Source: Cryptomeria japonica
Taxonomy: Eukaryota; Streptophyta; Pinopsida; Cupressales; Cupressaceae
DNA: 64,000 bases
NCBI RefSeq assembly: GCF_030272615.1
Contig: NC_081405.1
Span: 609,076,677-609,140,676 of the forward strand
Direction: 5' to 3'
Part shown: positions 46,250 to 59,160 of the stretch, piece by piece
Numbering within the stretch: the stretch's first letter is position 1
Layout: each line of letters opens with the position of its first letter
Program-made: the position numbers and the translations under genes
Notes under the pieces: model-generated
What the model was told of the DNA's origin: nothing
What the model saw: only the letters and a program-made list of their open reading frames with translations
Databases searched by the model: none

Positions 46250-46540
46250 TAACGAGTACTCTGAGAGGGGGAGGGGGTGAATCAGAGTACACTAAATCAT
46301 TAAACTCAAAAGAACAAATACTAAGATGGCCACAAAAAAAAACTGAAAACTAAGAGTCCATTTGAAAAGTTTGCATCAACATGTGACTGTGAAAAGAGCT
46401 TAAGAGAACATGAAATTAGTGTATCAGAGAACTAAACATAATTGAGAAACCAACACAATGACACAGTTTTTGTGCTGAGTGAAAACCATTGAAATCCAAC
46501 TAGATTTCATCATAGGGAAAAAACACTCCAATCCTTTTAT
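46250..46540 (-). repeat. Possible copia LTR/leader fragment
   Basis: In complement the stretch contains GTTTTTTCCCTATGATG and a pyrimidine run TTCACCCCCTCCCCC, comparable to the end of the LTR at 56740-56890 (GGTTTTTCCCACATTGGG, ACTCACCCCCCCTC). No coding part or paired LTR was found. Confidence 0.3.
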
Positions 46541-48172
46541 TAATCTTAACCACCAACCAATACATCCAATTTAGCAGCCCTGCTGCAAGGAGCTTCAACC
46601 CCTACCCTTTTCAATAGTTTCTGAGTGGATTCATGATGACATATTTTCAATCTATTCAACCTAATGTCTAAAAAGACAAAAAAAATTGATAGATGAGTAA
46701 TTATAGTCAAGGAACTATACATGCAACAATAAGAGAAGGGCAACCTTCTAAATAAAACCTCACCAAAACTTTTAATCATGGATTAAACAACACCACAATA
46801 TATTAATTACAAACATGATGACTTAATTCATATATTGAAATACTCATGAATATCCATACACCATAATTGTCACCATTATTGTAACCACACTTAAATATCA
46901 CTAAATTATGACTACTAGTCTCATATGTGTATTAATTAAATATCCTCAAACTAGATGTCAATTCGTATACATGTCTCCACTAAAGTCAACAACCAAAAAA
47001 ACATGTGGAACTATATGAAGAAATGCCAAATCTAATATCCTAATATAATATAATATAGGTCCCATAAAATATGCAATCCAACATGGTTTTACATTCAAAT
47101 ATTTGTTTAATTCTCACACAATCATGTTCTAAATATTAGGCTACTATAAGTGTTCAAATCACTACACATATTTTTGTACTCATCCAAGTAAACAAAAGAT
47201 TCTTCTATTGTTTAAATTATGTTATAAATTCACTGAATCTCTTGCCAAATATATAAAATATAATTATTTATGCTCTAGATATTATACATTCACTACTATA
47301 TGCATATATTGGCTTCATGCACAAAAAAAAGAGTACAAATAATAGTATTTGGTGATCAAACCTATGTCATTATATATTTCTTGGAAAGAGATTTTTTATT
47401 CCTATAAGATGTAAAATGCATGATATTTTATATAAAATAAATTCTATCAAGAACAAAAAAAATAGTTTATTATGGATCGAAAGATGAATGTTTGTGGGTA
47501 TCCAATGATGGTGGTTGTGGCAACACCTAGACACATGTGTTAATAATAGATAGCAATTAGAAAAGGTGGCATCACTGAATAGGACTAGTGCTTATGGGTT
47601 AGTGGCTAGCAATAGCTACCAATCTTCCATGTGATTGATGGTTGGTGCACTATCTTGTTTAGTTGGTATTTCATTTTTCTGGTTTATTAAATTATCATAG
47701 ACCTCATTTTGTATCAATAATGAATTGACTGACTTTTTTTTTGTGATAACTCTATGTATATAATACTAACACCTATAACTATGTTAATTATACTTGTATG
47801 ATGATACTAAATCCTTTTTGCAAGATATCCTTATGACCCTAAAAATTAAAAAAAAATTACAAACATAGTAGAATTTAATATTTTTAAAATAAAGTCTTTC
47901 AAATCTTTTGGAGTCAATGCCGATTTTTTTTCATATAATCATTCAACAAAATTTGACCCCCAAATCCTTCATAAAAATATCCCTAACAAAAAATCACATT
48001 CTAAATCTTCATACAACTCCTAATATACAACCCATGTTTGTAAACACATATATGTCCTTAAATTTTCCTATTTTATTTTCTTATTTAAGATTATAGATTC
48101 AATTATGCTCAATAATGTATTCATACTAAGGGTTACAACTTAGGATATTTCCTCTCATAGCCTAACAACCAT

Positions 48173-48184
48173 ACTCTAATACCA
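48173..48184 (-). promoter_or_regulatory. Primer-binding-site-like sequence on the minus strand
   Basis: TGGTATTAGAGT on the minus strand is one or two changes from the Met-tRNA primer site. CTCTCA ends two bases before it, as at an LTR end. No matching second LTR was seen, so it may be an isolated remnant. Confidence 0.3.
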
Positions 48185-49186
48185 CTTGAGAGGAAAAAAT
48201 ATTGTAGCAATATAAATTATATAACCTAAAGAGAGAAACATTTTCAAAGTAGTATTTAGGATCCACCACACAAAATTATAGAAAAATATACCATCAAAAT
48301 GATAGAAGCTATATCATAATAATCCCACCATGGATTAAAAACATATCCTAGAAAAGAATAAAACTCAATTTATTATTCAACAATGAAATATTGTAATAGA
48401 CCTATATAATCTCAATGAATGCTTATGATACATGAAGCTCATATAATTTATTCCCATGCATCTAAGTATGATGGTAATCATACAACCATGTAAGTCATGT
48501 CATGCCTCATATATGTACCCTACAAGGGAGCTTAAAATACAAATTATACCCAACCTTTACCGTTAAACATGTATTCTCCTTAAAAAAGATTCAAGATTAC
48601 ACAAAACTATTAAGTGCTACTAACTAAACCATGAGATCACAAAACCATTGAGCCCAATATTTTGTCTATAAAAATAGCTTTTCTCAATATTAAATATTTT
48701 TCCAAGTTGTAGCCCACACATAAGTTATCTAATTGATGTTACATACAACCTTACAAATGTACCCAAAAAAAATATTGAATTTCGCTAAACACGTTTAAAA
48801 AGATGCAATATGAAAAAATACTTATTTTAAACCATTAAAAAATCATGTGCAAGGTGTACACCACATTTTTCGTTAACAAATAACTCTATAGAAATAAAAA
48901 ATAATAATGTTGTGCCATCCCCTTCTTTTCAATCCTACAATTATTTAAGTTTCAGGAAAAACCTTTTAGTTACATGCTCCACCTTAAATATATTCAAAAT
49001 ACTTGCATATGTTATGACTATAAAAAATATGGGCACTATGCTAGGGATGGAAAATGACAAGTACTAATAAATTACCTTTTCACTTTCATTATTGTTAGTA
49101 ATAGTGCAAGCAATTAACTAGTTCTTACCACTATCACCATTTCTCCATTGTGCTTCTTCAAGGATCTTAACATATATTAGACATTG

Positions 49187-49238
49187 TAGTGTATTTTTTC
49201 TGGATCTTAACACAATCGAATCCAGAAAAAATACACTA
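49187..49238 (+). repeat. Perfect 19-bp inverted repeat, 14-base loop
   Basis: Arms 49187-49205 (TAGTGTATTTTTTCTGGAT) and 49220-49238 pair without mismatch. A 13-17 base direct repeat around TATTAGACAAT/TATTAGACATT flanks it at about 49172 and 49276. Possibly a very small MITE-like element or a foldback; a small RNA hairpin is less likely because the arms are short. Confidence 0.6.
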
Positions 49239-50697
49239 GAATACAAAATGGATTGTGGAAATCTCATAGCTTTAATATATTAGACAATCATAAGTTGTAG
49301 AAATATTAGATGTACATGTTACATGGGAAATTATGAAAATAAAGCGATGCAAGTTGTTTCTTGTATTATTCAAAGAGTTTGAAAGTAAAGTGTTTTGGTG
49401 GTTACAAAGGAAAATAATTATGTATTGGTTGTATCTATTCCAAAATCATTTCTAGCTTCCATGTGGAAGAAATAATTTCTTTTGGAAAATGAAAAACAAT
49501 TAGATGGACCACTCATCATCTAGAGCTATCTATACATCTTCACCTAAGACCATCAAGCCCCTTTGCCATTCATAGAGAGGTAGAAGAGAAGGATATTGGG
49601 TACAGATGACTAATGTGATGTGTATGTTGGTAAATTGAGGGAGTAATTATCCTTGGAAGTTGTCAAAAGTTCCTTGAGTTAGAGCATCTCTTAGTGTTTG
49701 TTGGCAAAGTGTAGGGTTGGACCTTGAGGCTAAAAGTTGTAGTTCGTTCATGGATTGGTTGTTTGACAGGGTGAGTTAGTGCATCTTGTTGATGTGAGTA
49801 TCAATGACATGCATTGATGGATGCAAGATGTTCTTACATGATCACTCGTAGATTGTTCAACCTAAATGATGTAGTGGGGCTAAACAAGCCATTGAAAATC
49901 TGACTCATTAGAAAATTAAGAGAATTGGTTAAGGTAGACAGTGTTCCAAACATCTTAATTTAGTAGTGGGTAGCATAATAAGCTAGCAGAGTTGCTGCAC
50001 TATAATTATTTCAGACTTTAATTGCATGAACAACAAATCCCACATCAAATGTATTATTCCAATCTATATAACTTAAGAGTTGAAATTCATATTCATTTCA
50101 AAATTGTATATAAATAAGATTATATCTTATAGAAACAAGTCATAATGAAATGTATCTCAGCAATAATAAATTAGGTCACTCTTTTAAGAGTTTTCTTTCC
50201 CTTTAAGAACTTCTCCTATAATGTGTGTTACATACTTTGTTTGTGACACTAGTTTTTGTTTCCCATATTTAAGATGTTTATTTTATTCTTTCATACATAT
50301 ACACAGACTATATTCTTTAATACATATAAATAGACAACCATTAAAAGTAATTAAGTAAACCTATGAAAAAAGCTGGGAAATCTAATTTAACCATAAATTA
50401 GCGTACCAATATACGGCTTCACTACCCCAAATTTATGAATAATTACGTCTGTAATATTACACAACTCTCATGAATGGGAGAGATACCATACTTCACTGAA
50501 GCTGGGCTGTGGATGAAAAAAGTTGTGGTTAGCAGAATCAGTGGAACACAAAAGTAAACTTAATGGGTCGAAGGAAGCATAAACAACGATTAATTCTAAT
50601 CTATAGAAATAAGCAAATCTGTGAACATTGATTTGGGTATTATTTGAACACGCTTTCAGTTGTCTGCGTAATATCACGGATCCAGGGAACAATGAAG

Positions 50698-51485
50698 TTA
50701 ACGTTTGAGACGTTTGGCAACGTTAATATATTTAACTACAGTTGTTCCAATTTCTTCCAGCAAAACACCTTGGTCCCTGATATACACAACAGAATAATTA
50801 ATAAAATAACTATGCATTATAACAAGCATAGGAGCCTAGGTGCTCTAAAGAGACGAGAAAAAGATCTTCAAAAACATTAAAGAAAAGGACAGAAAAGCTG
50901 GGGTTCATGTTTTTCTCAAGGACGAAAACGTTTTTTACTCTGATATTATAATATTAATTAAAAGTCCTGAGTTATGATTGAACATTACCCCTTGAAAATA
51001 TAGCCTTCTATACGTGAAACTTTACGCAGAGCCTTCTTCCATTTCTCAAGCTTTTGAGGCCTGATTTTTCCTGTGTCCTTGTGCACCTGGAAAGCTCGAG
51101 CATATTCTCCGTCTTCATCTTTCATACGAAGCTCCGAAGGCTGAACTCCGCAGAAAACAGGAACTATTGGTGCCCCACTTTTGAGCATAAGATAGAGTTC
51201 CTTCAGACACCATGTTGAGTTTGCATAGTTGGCTGAGAAAATGGCTACGTGCACAGAAGCTGTGTGAATAGCCCCCACTATTGATTTGGGTATTCTCTTT
51301 CCCACCTGAATAGATTTCTTGTCTAAGAAGGCATTGTAGCCCTTGTTTTGGAGATTGTGATAAATGAGACTCGCTAGGGTTTCTTTCACGTCGGCTCCGC
51401 GGTGATTGATGAAAACGTTATATCTCGTTTTGGGTGGGGCAGGATAACAGACAGAATTGCCGTTTTGGGTCTGAGTATTTTCCAT
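50698..51485 (-). CDS. TIR-only (TIR-X) resistance-type protein, two exons
   Basis: Exon 1 is 51485-50989 and exon 2 is 50776-50698, joined over a 212-base intron with a GTAATG donor and CAG acceptor, giving 191 residues. The TIR domain spans about residues 21-165: RYNVFINHRGADVK at the start, the BB-loop region SIQVGKRIP, AIFSANYANSTWCLKEL carrying the likely catalytic Glu (residue 96), and IVPVFCGVQPSELR. Exon 2 adds DQGVLLEEIGTTVVKY and 9 more residues, then stops. I chose ATG 51485 because the longer frame starts only at a CTG. Plant TIR domains cleave NAD+ in immune signalling. No NB-ARC or LRR follows within 4 kb, so this is a TIR-X gene or a truncated TNL. A related orphan exon lies at 7909-8014. 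Confidence 0.82.
50777..50988 (-). other. Intron of the TIR-only gene
   Basis: The donor follows AAGGG (GTAATG) and the acceptor is TATATCAG. Exon phase 2 is kept across the join, producing F-K-G-D-Q-G. The intron is similar to the sequence at 8015-8180, which supports the splice model. Confidence 0.75.
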
Positions 51486-53610
51486 GACTGGTAGAGTGGT
51501 AAGGATTTCACCTGCAGACAAAATTTTCTCTGACAGCGTTATAAAGAATTTTGCCGAACACTGGCGTCACTTATACATATTCCTCTTACGTAATCTTGAT
51601 TGTTAGTGAGAGATTTGAGGGTGAAATCGGGTAATCTTGATTTTTAGTGAGAAATACGAGGGTGAATTCGCGTAACTGAGTTTTTTAATGTAACCTTCAA
51701 AGTTTTGATCACGCGTACACTTAACACGACTTAGCTTGCTCTTTTAGGTTAGCAATTAGGGTTTTATCTTTTTTAATTAAAGTAAATTACGATTTGAGAA
51801 AATTAGGTCACATCTGTAAGATCACATCATTCATAATTTGGCACCAAAAAATGTACAATGAGAATAACACAATTTAGTTTATTAAGATTTAGTAAAACCA
51901 CTTCAAAAAGGAAAATATATCATACATAATATGCACGTATTGAAATTGGAACCAAAACAATCTATCCAGTTATTTCTGGTTGCACTTGTTTTCTTATTAG
52001 ATAAGCCTTGTTGAAAGGGCAGTATTTCTTATCTATTTTGAAGGTAGCAATGGAGGAAGCTTTAATACTTCTATCCTATTTATTATCAAAATTCTGATAA
52101 TTTATATTACTATTTTTAAAATTTTATATATATTTGGATAAATTATCCATTAGAGTTATTAGAGTTTATAATGTCATGAGATTAAAATTGAGGAAATTGG
52201 AGTTACAATTTGTAGACAATAGATGAGCCTTTATTCACAATCTACATAAAATAGTCTTTAAGAAATTGTAGGGTGATTGTAACTTGTTGAATGATAGAAA
52301 AAAAGGCCACTTTCACTAAAGTCTCTATAATGTTTCTTCTTTTGTCTCATAAAGTCTCTTCATTTATCCTTTTCCAAACAGTAATTTAAAAAAGAATTAT
52401 TATAACCAAAGATATATATGTTTGGTAAATAGGGAAAAAAAAAAAGAAGTTAAAATTTTTAGATTAAAAATTAAGCAAGAATAATTTGAATATTAGAGTT
52501 TAATTGATAAAGATGAAGATATATTTCTTGATTATATCATTTATTGAAATTTAATTCTTTTGAATATACTGATTCAATTGTTAAATTATCTCAGCAAATT
52601 TATACATTTTCTCTATTTATAACAGCTTAAATGAACAATCTTTTGATTTAAATTACTGATTATATTCTAATTTGTTAGAAACCATATATATATATATATA
52701 CCAATATCTATATAATCATTTTATAAAAAAATAAAAATAAATTGAAAGATTTCTGTGTTAAATAATCAATCAAGCATTTGAGCACCTTTTGACACTAAAG
52801 TTTATGGAAGGACAGACAGACTTTTTCATCATTTGTGTCTCTTGGTTTGTGAGTACCAAGATGGACGTCGTAACTTTCTGTACTAGGATTTTTTCCCCTC
52901 TACTTTAGAAACGTTAAAAATAAGTAATCGTTTGTATTGAAATGCATAGTATTCTTTGTTTTTTTATTTATTTAAGTAGTAGCTTACACTAAGATTTTTT
53001 TTGATGTAAGCAAACTAAGCTGTTTAATCTCGCACCAAATCGATAATCTACTGAACTTTCTTATTTGCATGATTGGGTGCTACAATTTTTCATTTAACTT
53101 ATTCCTTGATTGGTGACATTACAAGAGCCGCACGAGTGCACGTCTTCACATAAAATCGTGTTGCAATAAGCAACTTGATAAAACACCGACGTTATCATTG
53201 GTAAAGTGGAGTCAGTAATAATTTTAGAACAAGTGTTTCGAATATTATTTTATTTTCTTAACTTTAATAAAATTTTATATGAGTAATGAGTTCATTTTGG
53301 TACTTGATAAAGGCTGCAAGTTTATGCAAGTTTATGTTAGTATCTTTATAAGTGGGAGTCAAGGATTAAAGGGTATTTATTCCATCAATTTGGTCTAAAG
53401 ATATGATCTTCACCTTATCCATTATATCACACCTTTAGAGATTTGAATCTTGGTGGATGGAATAATCAAGGAACATACCATCACCCTCCCCAATAATGCT
53501 CAAATGAGCTAAAATCTCATAGTAAACACAAGTGTTGAAAATTAATATCTTAAATAATTGTAAATATTAAATATATAAATGATATTCATTTTTAGTTTAA
53601 TTTATATATA
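51486..53610. other. AT-rich spacer upstream of the TIR gene
   Basis: No gene was recognised. The TIR promoter should lie here on the minus strand; a TATA-like element ATGTATAAG is near 51569-51577. A short (AT)n run is at about 52685-52701. Confidence 0.5.
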
Positions 53611-55338
53611 TTTTTTTGATCAATAAAGGGTCGAAGCCGATATATTATATTAAAAGATTAAAAACACAGAGAGAGCCTGAAAATTAAATTAAATTTTACA
53701 ACTAGTCATACCTATCTACGTATAAGAGTTTGTTGCCCAACCAAGGAAAGTAAAACAAAAAAAATTGAAAACTTTAAAATGTTAAAATTTCTTTTGAGAA
53801 ATCTATCAAAATTTCCAAAACGCCCCAACATCTAAATCGAGAATCTTTTTAAAACAAGAAAAAGACAAAACACCTATCTTAGACCACTAGATCATGGATA
53901 GAAGGAGCAATAGAACAATGGCCCAAACCAGAAGGAAGCCTCACCGTATCGGCTCTCAGATTGACCGCCCTTCTACCAGAAGAATATTCATTGAACTGGA
54001 CAAGCTAGAGGAGAAACTTTGGGAAGAAAACCTCAACTTCCAATGGCTGGTCCTAAATCTTCAACAATTTATTGAATCTCTACCACCTATGCATTGATCC
54101 TCTCTTCTAAAGCTGGTGAAACAACACTATCATGTCTTCCAGGTAAGCTTAAGATTGAGATTTTCTAAAAGACTTTGTAGAATGATAAAAAGCAATAGCA
54201 ATATAGTATAAATCTTGCAGTGGAAGCCACTCAAATCATTTACTCTTTGCGCTCATGCCATTTAATTCTTCCAATTCACCCAAAAAATCCACTAAATTGA
54301 TACCAAGACATAAAAATATGGCTCAAAAAGCTCACCCTCAACTACATTTAGCTATTACTTTGATAAAGATAAAAAAAATATACACCACCTCCACCAAAAT
54401 AGAAAATAAGCAACAATCTTGAAAATAATTTTTCATGAAAGGCACAATCTATGGCATTCCTTTCTTGTTAAATACTCTTAATGGTTGACATATTAAAAAA
54501 AAGTTAAAATTCCAACCACCTAGGGACTACAACTCTAATTACCATAAGTTGAGAAATGAATTTTGTCCTCCACCCTTTTCTCTAATCTTTCCCAATTTTC
54601 AATAGTCACTAATTGTGATATGACCGACCTCTTAAAGTTTTTCAAATCTTACTGAAGGTTTCAAAGCCCAAGGCATTCAAACTTTTAAGAAACAAAGCCA
54701 ACTATTTGGGATACCCACCTGAATTGTCCTTATTTCCACCACTTTCTTAGGACAATCTCCATTAAGATCTCTTTGAGTTTGATGAATAGACAACCTTTGG
54801 GCTACTTTCATGTTGCTAAAATAGTGCTCTAATTTTTAAACTCAAAAAAGATTGCATTATACTTTGGCAAATATTTGTCGTGAACTTGAGGCTTGAGAAA
54901 ATAAAAATATCAAATTTAGTGGGTCAAGCTATTTGAGATGCCCATGTTATTTGTCATTTTCACTGCTACTAACTTAGAAAAAATTTCTTCCATCTTTCAT
55001 TAAATTAGTGAAAATGACATATTATAAATTTTTATTCAATAGCTACCAAAAAAATCTAACTTATAAGCTTAAAAGAGTTTCATAAGATTGAATTCCTTCT
55101 AATCCAATCATCTAAAGAACTCTTAACTTCCATTCCACTTAGGAATATAAAAAAAATAGGAAATAAATCTTCTAAGGACTTCCACTAATTATGATCAATA
55201 CCAAACTTACTAACGTTTTTGTCATTTATTCCATCTACCCCCATATTCGCCAATTGATCAACTAAATAATTTGCTTTCTTTATAAGCAGGATTAATTGTT
55301 TTAACTTCAAAATAATTTACAAGCTCTAAAGCCCTACC
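53611..55338 (-). mobile_element. 3' part of a second LINE, minus strand
   Basis: The tail T-run at 53611-53617 precedes (in complement) the end TCGGCTTCGACCCTTTATTGATC, the type of 3' end seen in plant LINEs. Reading upstream, a frame at about 55285-55215 gives KKANYLVDQLANMGVDG, the C-terminal end of the RNase H domain, comparable to ILADSLANRG in the first LINE. The interval 54100-55200 is decayed and mostly untranslated region. The copia LTR at 55339 cuts off the rest. Confidence 0.65.
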
Positions 55339-56913
55339 TATTGGCATTATTGTCATTGATGTCAACAAGTGATGCAGCGATGAGTTGAGGATGTAGAGAA
55401 ACAACAAGTGTTGCAGGTTGCATAGTTATCATGTAGACATATCGGTATAGCTTGGCTAAAACAATAACTTGGAGTACCTATCAGAATAATCGACAAAGGT
55501 AGTATAACAATTTTGTGTAACACTGACAGAGTAAAATAATCTGATATCATTTTATCAGAATGATTATGCCAACAAGGAGATAGAATAGGTGTATCAAAGT
55601 ATCTTTCAAACTTGGAATGACCAACTCTTATGATGCCAATTATGTGAGCTATTCTGAAAGAAGTAAATGAAGAGAAGAGCTTGTGGTGAGTTTTTCAGAA
55701 TAAGATATGTCGATATGTTGAAGGAATGTGGATATGTAGTTCGGGACATCTTATGCCAATGAAGTATGTCACTGTGGAGATGAGTTCTCGAAATAGCTAT
55801 GTCGATGGGTGTTCAGGTTGGATCATTGGGATAGGTTCATTTTGACGAGATAGTGTCGAAGTGATATGACGATAATGTTGGTTGTTCTGATGGAGGTTCT
55901 CATTAGGGTAACCTATGGTGATGTAGTTTATCACTGTGAAGCTTGAGTATCAGGACTGCAAGGAGGTACCATCTATCTCAGAGCAACCAGGTGTCACAAC
56001 ATGGGTGGTAGAGTTAAGTGTTAAAAAAGGTTTTTAATATTTTGATTTATTAAAGGTCAGCGAGAATGAGTTAAATCTCGAGCAACTAAAGGTGCATCCT
56101 TTCTGCACGTGATAAAGATGGACAAAGATCTTTTAAGGCCGATTGAAAGGTTCTCGAATGTTAGCGGCCTATAGGAAGAGGTAATTTAGCATGATTTGAT
56201 ATTGGTGGGTGTTGCTAATGAGACAATGACTAAGGTAGAAACAAAGATATCTCCACCAGTGGAATTTTTTTTTTTTTGGTGCTAAAGAGTGGTGTTGTTG
56301 TAGCAATGAAGTTTAGAGAGAGTGTTGCTATTGAGATAAATATAGAGTGTGTTGTTGCCAAGAGAAAAATAGAGTATTCAGAAGTGTAATATAGTAGCAG
56401 AAGAAGATAACCAGAATAAGGAGGAGAAACAAAATATAAACCTTCAATAGGAAGAGAAAGTTATTCTCATAAAAAGAGAAGCATGTAAGTGTTACAAAAC
56501 TCATTTGTTACAAGGCTTTATCATTGTATTGTAAACTTGAACAATCACTATAGTTCTCTGAGTGGGTGCTCAGAGTAAGGGTAGGTACTTCTTTGAGTAG
56601 GTACTCATAAAAATAGGGGTTGGTTCTCCTTGGGTTGGTGCTCAAAATATCAGGGGTTGGTGCTCCTTGGGTCAGCACCCTAAAACATATTGTAAACCTT
56701 TTTTTGGTGTCTAGATTGGAGTAGTAGACTCCAACAACTATTATCACCGAGGTTTTTCCCACATTGGGTTTTCCTCATACATATGGTGTTATGTGATGTG
56801 TGCTTGTGTGTGTGTGCTCTTAATTAATTTGCAGTAGTAGTATTTGCACACATAGTTAAAAAGTTTTAGAATACACTGACTCACCCCCCCTCAATGTCCA
56901 TTTGTGTTCTTCA
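55339..56913 (+). repeat. 5' LTR of Sirevirus-like element
   Basis: It aligns with 62465 onward from ATTATTGTCATTGAT to about 56170. The first bases read TA instead of TG. It ends GTGTTCTTCA, three bases before the primer site. The second half holds GGTTTTTCCCACATTGGG and a C-run before the end, and a run of repeated phrases ending GGGTTGGTGCTC near 56560-56690. Confidence 0.82.
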
Positions 56914-56915
56914 AT

Positions 56916-56927
56916 TGGTATCAGAGT
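56916..56927 (+). promoter_or_regulatory. Primer-binding site of Sirevirus-like element
   Basis: TGGTATCAGAGT, one base from the initiator Met-tRNA primer sequence. Confidence 0.87.
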
Positions 56928-56988
56928 CTTAGGTTCCCTCATAGTAAAAGATTTATCTAGCTTGGGTAGGTCCTGCTTATTGAACACA

Positions 56989-59160
56989 ATGGCTAGAAAT
57001 GAATCCTCCTCTAAAGCACCTATCTTTGATAGTATCAACTATGCCTTCTAGAGTAGGAGAATGGAAACTTACTTGTCCTCCTTAGGCTTTGATGTTTGGA
57101 TGTTAGTGAAAACTGGATATATTTTTCCTCAAGTTCCTCTTACTAGGCCTGATACTAAAAGGGAATATGAGAATAATGGTAAAGCTAAAAATACAATCTG
57201 AAGTGGTCAATCAGATACAGATTGTCAATGTCATATATTGCACATTAGCAAAAAAAACTTGGTACAAGATGCAAAAATATATGAAGGGGATGTCAAAGTG
57301 AAGGAAGCTAAGCTGCAAAATATAAGAACCTAGTTTGAAAGCCTAAAAATAAAATAAGAAGAGAAGATAGTTGATTATTTGCAAAGAGTGGATGAGATTG
57401 TAAGTGCTATAAGAGGACACGGAGAATAAGTCAAGGATGAAGTTACTATCAAAAAGGTTATGAGATCATTAACTTCAAAGTATGATACAAAAGTCTCATC
57501 TATTGAAGAAGCTAAAGACTTAAAGACTTTCTCTGTGGATGAATTGTTTGGTTCTTTGTCTACCTATGAGATGAGAAAAATAAGTGTTGAACCTTCAAAG
57601 AGAGAATCTGCCTTCAATACCACACAAAAAGGAAAATAACAAGCTATAAATGAGGATGAAAATGATTTTTGATCCTGTTGTAGCAAATTTCATTAGGAAT
57701 CACAAAATAGGTTTAGGAAAGTACAAAGGTAAGCTGCCTTTCAAATGTTTCAGCTATGACAAGATTTGACTTTTTGCATCTAAATGCCCTTATGAAGAAA
57801 AGGATGAAGATGGAAAGAAAACCATGAAGTCTTTTGGCAAAGAAATGATGAACAATTCTTATAAGCCAAGGATAAGAAAGTTGAAGAATAAAAGTAGTCT
57901 TTACACTTTTGAAGATGATGCCTCTGATGAAGAAAGTGTCTCTGAATATTTCTACAATGAAGGTGAAAGAGAAGTTAATCTCCTTATGGCACAAGATGAG
58001 TTATCTGAGGAACAAATTGTTAATGATGAAGAAGAGGAAATAGAAGCCAAAGTAGACCTTGAAGATGAATTTGTGAGTGCACTATAAGAACTTACAAAGG
58101 TAAGAAAATCATATAACAAGTATAGGAATGGTGTTTCTGAAGAATAAGAGATATTAAACCAATCTCTTAAGGAATCAAAGAAAAAAATTTCTGATTTAAA
58201 GATTCAGTTGGAAGACAAAAAAAGGATGTATGAAGTGACTAAATCAGATTTAGAAAACAAAGAAAAAGAATATCAAAAGTTGGAGGAAGACATTGTGGGT
58301 CTCAGAAAAGAGCTTGAATAGAAGAAAGATGAACTAAACATGAGGATTAAGTATGATGGCAGCACCGAATTATTAGACAAAATATTAAGTAAGCAGAAGC
58401 ACAACAAGGACATAAATGGAGTTGGATTTAAAAATGGACAATGATCTAACAATAAAGATTCATAAAAAAAGGAGATACTCTTCACCTCTTCAAGTGAAAG
58501 TGAAGTCAAACAAACCTTCATAGTCAACAAGCCCAATGAGGAAATGACATATGTTGCTGCTATAAAGAATCAGTCAAGGAACTAGCATACTAATCCTAAA
58601 ATAAAAGCCAATTTTGATAATGGAGGCTTCAAAAAGGTCAAGGATACACGAAGGGTGAGCTCAAGAATACCAAACTATGCTACTCCAAGGAGAAAAATAA
58701 GAAACAAATTCAATAATGATTGGTATGTACCTCAATTCTATGGATATTGCTATAAATATAATACTTATGGTCATAGAATTGCAGAATGTAGGCTTATGCA
58801 TAGGTCTCCTCCTAGTTTTAAAAGTAGAAATCAATTTTTTGCTCTTAGGGATATGAAGTTTGTTATCATTGTGATGAGTATGGTCATAGGAGTTATGAAT
58901 GTAGGAGAACTGTATCTCATTCCTATAATAGATTTTCAAACTCATCATTCTATGTAAATGCAAAATTCTATCATTGTCAAAACATGGGCCACATTGAAAA
59001 ACATTATAGACTTAGGACAATTAAGCAAAAGAAGACAATGTCAACAACTGAACCTAATGCAAAATCAGAATAGAATGAGACAACAGAAAAGAACAAAGAA
59101 ACCAAACAAGTTTACGCAGAAAAGGATAAAGATAAGGCTGGGTCAAGTTTGATTTTTCAA
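56989..59160 (+). pseudogene. Sirevirus-like gag with three knuckle remnants
   Basis: ATG at 56989; the frame has a stop where the family has Trp (NYAF-stop-SRRMETYL). The Gag core continues with IVDYLQRVDEIVSAI and VKDEVTIKKVMRSL. An acidic coiled-coil segment (57824-58330) follows. Three Cys-His knuckles are seen: one with a Cys lost (CYKYNTYGHRIAEC, 58748-58789), one intact in another frame (CYHCDEYGHRSYEC, 58861-58902), and one with Cys positions lost (FYHCQNMGHIEKHY, about 58966-59010). Frameshifts separate them. The protein would bind genomic RNA. Confidence 0.78.

Larger units (their letters stand above)
45813..50690. other. AT-rich spacer with scattered retroelement traces
   Basis: No gene was recognised. 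About 46250-46540 in complement looks like LTR or leader sequence of a copia element (a C-rich run CACCCCCTCCCCCTCTC and a TTTTTTCCCTATGATG box). A minus-strand primer-site-like TGGTATTAGAGT lies at 48173-48184, preceded by CTCTCA as an LTR end would be. A perfect 19-bp inverted repeat lies at 49187-49238. The rest is low-complexity. Confidence 0.5.

Noticed and set aside
53894-54097. 67-codon plus-strand frame as a host gene
   Set aside because: It lies in the 3' untranslated part of the second LINE, in the opposite direction, with no domain.
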